From: Ananas comosus
Lineage: Eukaryota; Streptophyta; Magnoliopsida; Poales; Bromeliaceae
Reading direction: 5' to 3'
Assembly: GCF_001540865.1 (NCBI RefSeq)
Contig: NC_033631.1
Span: 9,900,998 to 9,964,997, forward strand
DNA: 64,000 bases
The translations under genes and the position numbers were made by a program. A model generated the notes under the pieces. That model was not told where the DNA came from and searched no databases. It saw only the letters and a program-made list of their open reading frames with translations. Shown here in pieces: positions 55,271-64,000 of this stretch. The first letter of the stretch is position 1; the number at the start of each line of letters is the position of its first letter.

Positions 55271-55424
55271 ATTTTTTTTTGGAGAGATAGGTAGCACGCT
55301 ACCTGCTTCGTTTAATTTCAATTAGAAATAAACTTAGTTGAAATTTTGAATCAACTAGGATTTGAACTTGGGATTTCGGGTACCAACCACCAAGCCTTTT
55401 GCCACTTGCTTTAGGGACGGTCGG
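55271..55424 (-). mobile_element. Full-length tRNA-derived SINE with 14-bp target-site duplication
   Basis: It is bracketed by 'ttcatgcaaaaata' at 55256-55269 and 55425-55438. Sense is on the minus strand: 'ccgaccgtccctaaagcaag', 'tggcaaaaggcttgg' (A-box-like), 'tggttggtacccgaaat', 'gttcaaatcc' (B-box), 'aagtttatttctaatt', 'cgaagcaggtagcgtgctac', 'ctatctctcc' and an A run. This copy best defines the family, about 150 bp. Confidence 0.8.
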
Positions 55425-55742
55425 TTCATGCAAAAATAATTATTTACGGGGATCGGCCGATTGGTTCTGTTCGGTTTTTAGGTACTTGTCTAAAACCAAA
55501 ACGAACCAAATAGAACCGAATTAAAGGGGTCAACCAAACCAAAACCGTGCGAGCCGAAAATTTTCTGATGGTTTGGTTTGGTTCATTTGGCTTCTATAGA
55601 AATTTTAATTTGAATTCAAATAAATTAAACTAGTAAAAGCCAGATATAATTGTGATTGATTTGTTTCTTAAAATTGTTGTTTTTAAGATAAACCTGAACT
55701 CAACGGAATTATCTTATAAACCTGAACTGAACTGTCTTGGTT

Positions 55743-56090
55743 CAGTTCTTTGAGGCTTAGTTTGGTATTGAAGCCTATCTAACGCTATTAGATAAAATGG
55801 AGTTGTTGAAAAAGAATATAGAGATATACTTCTGCGTTCTCCAGTGGGACTGTAGAAAATATATCATAACCGACTCATCATGATATGCGGAGCGCAATAT
55901 TACGTACGGAAACAAACAGGTATTTTTTCAACGCGGAGCGCAATATTACGTACGGAAACAAACTGGTATTTTTTCAACGCGGAGAGCAATATTACGTACG
56001 GAAACAAACAGGTATTTTTTCAACGTACTTTTTCACCGCACATAACGCAATCTCCTCGCAATCCAAAACGAAACCTAAGTCGGTTTCAAC
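55743..56090. mobile_element. TIR MITE with internal 46-bp triplication
   Basis: The same element as 16388-16650. Left end 'ggcttagtttggtattgaag'; right end 'ccaaaacgaaacctaag', roughly inverted. The unit starting 'gcggagcgcaatattacg' occurs at 55887, 55933 and 55979 with a period of exactly 46. Confidence 0.8.
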
Positions 56091-56119
56091 CAAAGAGTGC
56101 TCAGTGATCAAAGGCCTGT

Positions 56120-57190
56120 GCCAATTTTTGGGCCGAGAGAAATTGGGCCAGTAAAACGAACTAAAAATAACGAGGAAAAAAATTTAAAAGCCCAGGCCTT
56201 GAATGAGTTGCTATCCTTTATCAGATCGCTATGCACTGCAAGGTAGGGAACTAATCACAACAGAATAAAAAAAAAAAAAAATTATTTACTGACATGGTAA
56301 ATTATTATAAAATTTATATTTAAAAGAATTAATAGAAAGGAATGAGGCCAAACAAGGCACTAGAGGTGGATTTGTCAGTGAACCCACCAAAATATCCATC
56401 TTCTTTTATGCGATGTAATTTTGGCTAAGTCAAATTAAATGAAGCCATGGACACAGATGCCAACCGATTCTCCCCACGATTGGCCTCTTTTATTGTAATA
56501 TAATAATTCCCACACTTCGGACTCGGGGCAAATTTTTAAAAATTCGAATCCGAATCTGATTATCAAATTTGAAATCCGAATCCGACAGATTTTAAATATT
56601 CATATCCAAATCCGAATCTGAAAACCTGAACCCAGAATAATTATTTTCCTTTACCATATTTCAAAACATATTACATTAAATTTAAAATTTTAAAATACAC
56701 ATGCAAATATATAATTAAAAAATAATTCCGGTTCGGGTCGGGTTTGGATTTGGATCGGATATTAGACAAAATCCATACCCGAATCCAAATCCGTCTGCTT
56801 TTATTTTTTTTTATATTTCCGTATTCGAAACTATATCCATTTAGCATCGAATAAATTCACTATTCGGATTCAGATTCGGATAAAATATCCATATCATTGA
56901 CATTCCTAGAAGCTAGAAAGTGTTAACTAAATTTTTATAAAACTAGAGTGTTAAAAGACTTGAATCCAACCCAAAAAACAAAAAAATAATTTTCTAGTTG
57001 GATTTCTAGATTTCATTAGAAAACCTTTTTTTTTCTTTTTCCAGATTTCTATAATCTGAAAAATAAAAACTATGAAAAAAGTGTTCTTTCATGAAAATCT
57101 TTTTTTTTTTCTTTTTCAAGTAACAATTTCTCACAATTTTTTTCAGAAACCAAGCACCCCCTAAGCTTATATGTAAAGATACTCTTCATA
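56120..57190. repeat. Gene-free; cryptic 'aatccgaatc' repeats at 56515-56910
   Basis: 'aatccgaatc', 'atatccaaatccgaat' and inverted 'ggatttggatcggat' recur, forming imperfect palindromes around an AT-rich centre. No coding frame. Confidence 0.5.
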
Positions 57191-57212
57191 TTATATATAT
57201 ATATATATATAT

Positions 57213-57590
57213 AGAGCTAGTCTCCTATACTATATACTATATATAGTACCGGGCCTACTATAGTCTCATTTTTTATCTTGGGATGTTCAAATCAACGATC
57301 CACACCGTTAAAACTGATCTAGGGTATTTACAGTTTTTAAAAATAAAATTTTATATTTTTTCGACATAGTTTACTTTATGATCAAACCATTTCAAAATTG
57401 TCAATTTTCAATGGCTACTATGACGAGTTTAGAGTTTAATGGTGTAGAAGAATCTAAATTTCTTCAAATTTTGATAGAAAATACTTTAAACTATCTAGAT
57501 CTAACGGCAGAAAACTCAAAGGGTAGATCTAACGGTAGAAAACTCAATAGTATCAAGGGGTTGATACTATCGATAGTATAGTAGTCGGAC
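57213..57590. repeat. MITE-like element, copy 4, bounded by (TA)n
   Basis: 'gagctagtctcctatactat' at the left is inverted at the right as 'atagtatagtagtcgga'. It lies between (TA)n tracts at 57192-57212 and 57591-57612. The internal 'gatctaacggcagaaaactc' repeats as 'gatctaacggtagaaaactc'. Confidence 0.7.
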
Positions 57591-57612
57591 TATATATATA
57601 TATATATATATA

Positions 57613-57870
57613 TGAGTTGGACTGGCCTGGGCTACTATTAGTAGCAAAATTTCATTGTTGCTACCAGTTTTTTAGCCTTTGGATCAACTCTTTTCATTAT
57701 TTCTATCCAATGGATTAAATACTATAACCCAGTGGGGACCACTCAACCGTAGGGGGACTACTCAACTTTAACCGTTTAATATCATCCTGACCCTACAATT
57801 TTTCATCCAAGGGTTAAAAACTTGATTGCAAAAAAAACGTTTTACTATTAATAGTATTCCAGCCTAATTC
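57613..57870. repeat. MITE-like element, copy 5, bounded by (TA)n
   Basis: 'ggctactattagtagcaaaa' at the left is inverted as 'tttactattaatagtattcc' at the right. It lies between (TA)n tracts at 57591-57612 and 57871-57890. Internal 'ggggaccact' and 'gtttaatatcatcctgaccc' are family words. Confidence 0.7.
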
Positions 57871-58036
57871 TATATATATATATATATATACACAAGTTAA
57901 AACAATTTTTTGTATCTTCAATTCGACTGTACATGATTCTTTTGTCTTCCTCTCTTTAATCACCATTAAATATTAAGAGGGCATGTTGATGTTTTGAATG
58001 ATGGACCACATTTGCATGCAAACATCCCTTGGGCAA

Positions 58037-58745
58037 GGTGAAAGTGGCCAAGGAACAGACCGTGTGTATTGGCGGTGGAGCCCAAACGAGCATTTTTCTA
58101 TGAAATCTACATATGCTGCATTGTGCAATGGGGGCACGAGGGATGCCCATTCTTATAAGATTTGGAGGCTTCATATTTCTCTTAAAGTGAAAGTGTTCTA
58201 GCTGTTGGCTCGTCCTCAGGAAGAGGCAACTTACTGCAGATAATTTGTTAAAAAGAGGATGGCTTGGGAACATGACTTGCATGCTGTGTGGGTCTGAAGT
58301 AGGAACTGTTCACCATCATTTTTCTCGGTGCGTGTTCTCCAGATTTCTTATGGTGGTGTCGCTGAAGGATGTCTAATCAGGAGACTTGGGAGCAGACGTA
58401 CATCGGGTGTGGGATAGTTGGAAAGGTCGGAGGGGGACAACCCACGAGCAACGGACAAATTGGTATCATAGCTTGCTTGTGGGTTAAATTTGGGAGACCA
58501 GGAATGGAGTGATTTTTAGGATGGCCCAGACGGACCCTATACATGGAATCTACAAGATAAACAGCTAATCTCTCAGTAGGAGAATCTCTGATCAGTAGAG
58601 AGACCCTGGTAACGGTTTTTTTTTTTTTTTTCAATGTTGTCTCATTTTTCCGCCACCCTTGAGGTCTTGTTATCCCACCCATGTAGCTTAATTCACCTTC
58701 TAAATGAATCAAGCAAGTAGCGTGCAATATTTTCCTCAAAAAAAG
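58037..58745 (+). mobile_element. 5'-truncated LINE with perfect 14-bp target-site duplication
   Basis: It is bracketed by 'catcccttgggcaa' at 58023-58036 and 58746-58759. The remnant reads VYWRWSPNEHFSMKSTYAAL, KIWRLHISLKVKVF, then after a stop and frame changes NLLKRGWLGNM, LCGSEVGTVHH and ETRNGVIF. This is the zinc-binding domain after reverse transcriptase in plant L1 elements. It has a T run, 'gaatcaagcaagtagcgtgc' and an A-rich end. Confidence 0.88.
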
Positions 58746-58759
58746 CATCCCTTGGGCAA

Positions 58760-61207
58760 CCATATCTACAACACTAAATAAAGTCTCTATCTCCTACACA
58801 GTTTAGGCCATGCATGTTGGAGAAAACCAATAATGGATAAACTTATCCACTTCCTTTATCATCCTGCACAATCATAAATAATTAAAGATTCAAATTCAAA
58901 TAAATTATAACCAAACAATTGATGGATCTCTTTAAGAGATCTTCAACTATGATACTAACTAGCTGGCTAGCTAGTACAACTGAAGCCATGATGACCCTGC
59001 ACATACCTAACTGTGTTGGCCTCTTTCAATTGCATGAGTTGGCGCATGTGGCCTCACATTAATATTATGAAGTGGAAATTATTCTCCATGTGCTCTTCTC
59101 TTTTCTTAACTTATTTATGTCCCTCAATTTGCACTTTTTCATGCAGCTAGCCCCCTTTTACTTCTCCTTTCATAGCTACAATGCCTTTCACTCAATGTTA
59201 GGTCCTTGGTGAAAATTATTAGGTATACGATGATGGAGTTTTTACACACAGTTGTGGTACTAGCTTCATTGGTGCTCCCTTTTGCTGAGGAAAACTCATT
59301 GTTGTGGATAAGGAGGAGTTTTTTGCAGTGTCTCCCATGTTACCATGCATGGTGCATGCTTGTATGGACTATGGAAGTGAAACCAAATTACTAAGGAACC
59401 ACACCGAACCAAACCAAGTCTATTTCAGTTGGATTCGGTTCGAACAATCATTTTGAGCTTCTCCTCTAAGTTTGAATTGATTGTTGGGTGATAACAGTCA
59501 AGTGATTTGCAAATTGATCAATCTATATATTTATGCATGTGCCATTTACATCTATATACACCTCTTATTCTATTTTTAGTTAATTAGGTTGAATTTAGAT
59601 TATTTCTTGAGTAGACAAGACCAAATTCAAACTCAAAATCTCTTGCTATGATACTATGTAAGCTCTCAGAGTTGATATTTTAATACTCTATATCAAAGAA
59701 AGATTCTAAATTTACAAAACCGGGATTTTGACGCTGATAAATTTGACGAAAAACATATGTATATCCGACCCATGCCAATACTCAAAAAGCTATTTGTGTC
59801 ACACCTTAATGGTAACCCAATTAACCACTTGTGCAGTTTTTCCTTTTCCATCTTGCAGAATAGCATTTCAAGAGAAACTTTTGCTTCATGTTGTTTTGCA
59901 AGGAGCTATTTCAATGCAGTAATACTTGTAATTTTGCTTCTTATGATTCCAACCTATATATACATATTTGACACGTGGTGGTTGAAATTTTGGATATATA
60001 AATGTTGACTCCAAATAGGCAAAGCATAAGTTTATGGTTAATGGCTTTTCCAGCTTTGCTTCTGTTTGGGTAAAGCAAAAGGAAACAAAGGAGATCGAGT
60101 AAAGAAAAAGAATAAAGAGAAAAAGAACAAAAGAAAGACAAAAAGAGATTAGTCCAAAGCTAAAGTGCTAAAGAGGTTTGTTAAAAGAAGGGGAAGACCA
60201 TGAACTAGATCAGGATGAAAAAGTTTGTCCAGAATTTGGCGAATCTTTTGTTAAGAAGGTACTCATTACGTTGTTAACTAATTACATTTGTATCGAATTC
60301 TTGAATCTGACTATGTATATAACGATCCAGTATAAAAATTTGAGAGAATGTGAGTGAAAAATATTCTAATCCTAGTTAGTTTTTGATGTTTGTATTTATT
60401 TACACCTCCCTTTTTTGAGTTTTCATTACATGAAAACATTGATTTCTTTAGAGAATAGGGTTTCTAAGCCGTGAACGTAGGCTTCATATATATCTAAACC
60501 ACATATATATTGTTCATGTTCGTTTACTTGTTTCTTTTACGACTATCTATGGTATTTTTGCACCGTGCAACCTTTTTTTTTTTTCTTTTTGGCTTTTGTA
60601 ACAACACTAACCCCACAAACAACTAAAGAGAATTGAATAAAAAGCACAAAAGCAGCTACACGCTTTACTTTTATTGGCCTAAGTGTGAAAAGATTGAGAT
60701 AAAGAGTGATCGATACAAAGCATGATGAGTGGCCTAAAAATGGGAAAGTTTAATAAAATTATCATTTCCATTTTCCTTTATGCCATTACAATTCCAGCTT
60801 TAGGGATCACAAGTAGACTAGTCAAAGTTGATGATAGTTGATGTTATGTCCAACTTTGATCAAAAGTGTAGCTCCAATATCTTTTCATAATTTGGAAACA
60901 AACAACACTATTACATCATTGTCTCATAAAAAAGAATGAAGTATCAGGATTTTAAGTGGCCTTATTTATGATTGGGTCAACACATGCAGATACACTTAAA
61001 CAGAGAAGAGTTCAATAAATGCCCCATAATACATGCAAATGCAAGTGTCATTATTATTATCATAAAGGAGAAAAAAGAGTAGTATAAAAAGTTTAATTCT
61101 CTCTTTCTTCACTATATTTTCTATTCTTAGCCCACACAAAACCACACCAATAATTAGGGTTTTTATGTCTCTTTCCCTCGATCGTGGATCCATTTTACCA
61201 TCTACAC
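58760..61207. other. Gene-free intergenic region
   Basis: Some moderately complex sequence (58980-59400), but no supported gene. Small frames such as at 59206-59394 lack recognisable features. Confidence 0.4.
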
Positions 61208-61494
61208 TGTGTTGCTTTGGGGATAACTTCTCTACTTGAGCAACAAAAATCTAGAAAATCGAGACTTTTTAGATCTAAATCAAATGTTTAAGTAGCTAAT
61301 CAAAGATTTCAGTTTGCAACTTTTGTTTCTAGCTCCAATAGAAAGTTGTTGCGTTTTGGAGTAACTTCTTTACTTTTAGCAATAAAAGCCAAATCTAGAA
61401 AATTAAAATAAATTTAGCTGTAACTAAATCAAATGTTTAAATAACTTTATCAAAGATAAAAGGTTCAGTTTGGAACTTCTATTTCTAGCTTCAG
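61208..61494 (+). repeat. Diverged tandem duplication, ~140-bp unit
   Basis: 'taacttctctacttgagcaa' and 'taacttctttacttttagca', then 'atctagaaaat', 'taaatcaaatgtttaa' and 'ctatttctagctt' equivalents, occur in the same order starting near 61211 and 61348. Confidence 0.6.
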
Positions 61495-61499
61495 CATGA

Positions 61500-63229
61500 G
61501 GTTTATTAAAGACTTCTGATATACAAACTTTTATAATTTTTTTTGGGAATCCTGATCAAAAGGCATTTCTACAGAAACTTCAGTAAGACCAAACGGGCCG
61601 TTAATTAGCTCCCCGTTTCTCAATGATTAGTTTAAAAATTATCAGTTTTATCACCTTAATCGCAACCTAAGTGGTCAGCTAATTTAATTGGAGCCAAAAA
61701 CTCCTCATGAGCTCAGCAAACTTGGTCCCCCTCAATTTGAAATAGTGTTTAATAACAAGGCAAGTCAAATCATTAAGATATGTTCTCATATAAAGTCTCA
61801 GATTATCCAAGCCCCACATTATCATGGATGTAATTAAATATGATTTAAGAAACTCTCCATGGCTCACTCTAGCTAGTACACATCTGGGTCCATTAGAAAC
61901 TCTACTTAATGAATGATTCGGTGCAAATCCAACAAAGAATTAATTAAATGGGTGAGTAACTGTAAACAAGTATCAAATAATTGTACCATAAAGAACCAAA
62001 TTTGTTGAAAAGTAATACATGCATAACATGTAATACATGTTATTTTTGTATCATTATAGATGCTATCTGCGAAGGGGTTATTGGGTTCTGTAGACGATGC
62101 TTTTCCGTTCTTTCATGGGAGCACAAAAATCATATCATAATTGAGTAAGTATGATCTATCCAACATGTTATTATTTATGAACATTAATGGCTTTATGGTT
62201 GCAAACTACGCAAACACTCTTCTGTGGTCGCAATTGAAGCATAATTTGGCTAAGTTCTGATTAAAGCAAGTGCAACCTTAAGATATTAACTAACAGGATT
62301 GTTAATTGCCCTAATAGCATCAAAATTAGTGCTCCGAACTAATAAGGAAACAAAAACTTGTGACAAATGCTCCAGTAGAATGGTTAGTTGAGCTTTGGAG
62401 ATCTTCATTTGTCTATTTGCAAATTAAGATGTCCTCGGATTAACGAGATAACAATAATATCTAATATGCCCTTCAAAACTACAAAAAATATCTAATATAT
62501 TTCTGTTGACCAAAATGTCTTTTTTTTTATTACAAAAAAAAAAAATTCTTCAAATATATTCCTATCCCTAGAGTTTACTAATGGGACATGGAGTTTAGGA
62601 GAGTATTTTCGAAAATTTAAAAATTCTAAACAGTAGTAGTGAAGGATATATAAACAAAAAGCCCTATTTGATATGTTTTAGATTCTTAATGAGTAGTTGA
62701 CATGCGAGTAGGTACTTAGCAGATCTTATAAATAAATTTGGAGGTTCCAATTAATATACTTTCCTTTTCTTTTTTGGTTTGAGTGAAGTAGTTTCATAAG
62801 AAAATGCTTTGGATTTTGCAAAAAATTTTCTTATATGTTATTTATTGTTGACAATCCACCGTGTCATTCCTGAAGTGGGTATATTAATTATAATCAATTA
62901 AATTCCTCCACATTACAAATAAAAAATATTACACGGTACGGATTCGTCATAATTAGCCCTTCTTCTTCTTTTCTTTTTTTTTTTTTTTAATACTATTGTG
63001 CTTCTCAATGGGCTTGAATGGGCCGGAATTAATGTGTTGTAACAGGATCCAACACGAGCCCAATAGTGTGGTTTAAGTCGAGTGAAACAAAAACTAGTAA
63101 TGAGTTAATTTAAATCGTACCTTTTTCTAATATAATAATTTGTTTTTTTTTTAAAAAAAAAGATGCTCAGCTTTTTTTCGTCTTCAGAATTTTAAAATAA
63201 AGCTATATTAATTAGAGTTAGGCTGTTAT
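61500..63229. other. Gene-free AT-rich region
   Basis: No coding, RNA or repeat feature supported, apart from short A and T runs. Confidence 0.4.
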
Positions 63230-63715
63230 TCTTTCGGTAGCATAGAGGCTTCAGTTTTCAAATCAACGAGCAGCTCCTTTAAACTTGATCTATACTATTG
63301 AAAGTATTTGAAAATTAAATTTCGTAATTTTATTTGACTAGTGATTAAAATATCTCAAATTGATAATTTTAATTATCGATATGATATGTTTGTAAATTTA
63401 ACTATATAAAATAATTCAAACCTGATGAATTTTTTATAATTTTTTTTTTCATTATTTAAGTAAAATCAGTACATTTTATCTTAAATTCAAGTATTTTATC
63501 ATTATCTTTATGAAATTTTTAATTTTCGTCGTTCATTTTTAGGCTACTTATTCGATAGATAAATAATTTTGAAAAATTATAAAATTTGATTTTCAAATGC
63601 TTTCAATAGTATAGATTAAATCTAACAGAATTGTTCGTCGATTTGAAAATCGCATTATTGAAAACAGCTTCGATAGCATGAAAATCTGTGCTATCAGTAG
63701 TATTGCAATGGAACT
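63230..63715. repeat. MITE-like element, copy 6 (long variant)
   Basis: 'ggctgttattctttcggtag' and 'tagcatagaggc' at the left are inverted at the right ('ctgtgctatcagtagtatt', 'cgatagcatg'). Internal 'tttcaatagtatagattaaa' inverts 'ttgatctatactattgaaag' at 63285-63305, an inner pair of arms. Confidence 0.55.
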
Positions 63716-63997
63716 CTACAATTTCTGTTGAGCGAGAGTGAGCATTTTTTCCGTGTGATCTGCGGGGCAAGAATATGTAGTGATGGCGCCGAGAAACCAC
63801 GCATCATGCGTTCTGAATGGCTGGCTCGTTCCGTGAATTAGAATTCGCCTAACCAGTAACCACGAACAAACAATTTTGATTAAACACCCCCCAATTTTCG
63901 GGGGATTTACATTTCTAAGATTGATGATTACCTGCCTTCCACAATCTAAACACTTTACTTTACGCCCCCCCCTTCCCTCCTCTCCATCCCACCCCAT
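63716..63997 (-). other. Open frame at window edge, not assigned
   Basis: A 93-codon minus-strand frame (residues such as KVKCLDCGRQVIINLRNVNP) runs to the edge. It includes a G-rich start and no known domain. It may be a leader or a fragment of a gene beyond the window. Confidence 0.2.
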
Positions 63998-64000
63998 AAA

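Noticed and set aside
59206..59394. Possible small peptide gene
   Set aside because: No signal peptide pattern, family similarity or splice support; the frame is the length expected by chance.

Overview
The window is plant nuclear DNA. The evidence is AT-rich intergenic sequence, genes with many short introns, and a plant-type gene set: beta-carbonic anhydrase, an organellar-type PPR protein, a PMEI/invertase-inhibitor protein, a UDP-glycosyltransferase and a kinesin-light-chain-related TPR protein. Coding exons are very GC-rich at their 5' ends and fall towards AT at their 3' ends. This gradient is typical of grasses and related monocots, so I infer a monocot; a bromeliad such as pineapple is plausible but not shown by the sequence. 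Five single N characters (34, 30609, 42600, 43673, 45212) look like assembly joins, and several have duplicated sequence on one or both sides.

Layout. 1-5800 is intergenic, with a GC-rich edge fragment, a TGGGCC-rich patch and several foldback/MITE-like repeats. A beta-carbonic anhydrase gene (+) runs from about 5.83 to 12.85 kb; its introns carry LINE remnants and a 57-bp triplication. A convergent intronless PPR gene (-) lies at 14.3-15.9 kb. A 3.5-kb gene-free stretch follows. Next come a small secreted PMEI-like gene (+, 19.7-20.3 kb) and a convergent two-coding-exon kinesin-light-chain-related gene (-, 21.0-23.9 kb). A tRNA-Leu(UAG) gene sits on the minus strand at 25.9 kb, within 8 kb of MITE, SINE and LINE debris. 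A nine-exon gene of unknown function (+, 31.8-36.3 kb) converges on a four-exon histidine-phosphatase-fold gene that lacks both catalytic histidines (-, 37.4-39.8 kb).

From 40 to 52 kb there is no intact gene. This region holds minisatellites, a decayed RPA1-like gene between two Ns, a Helitron-type 3' terminus at 45340 and further foldback repeats. An intronless UGT gene (+) occupies 52.76-54.14 kb. From 54.5 to 64 kb there are only repeats: two LINE fragments with clean 14-bp target-site duplications, a SINE with a target-site duplication, a MITE with an internal 46-bp triplication, and two MITEs lying between (TA)n tracts.

The genes form no obvious pathway or cluster; they look like ordinary dispersed plant genes, mostly in convergent pairs. 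The most interesting material is in the repeats. A tRNA-derived SINE family shares a conserved 3' stem-loop tail with a LINE family in the same window. A palindrome-rich MITE family is found beside TA microsatellites. A Helitron-like terminus lies downstream of an RPA fragment. I found no clearly new gene system; the most unusual protein-level observation is the histidine-less phosphatase relative.
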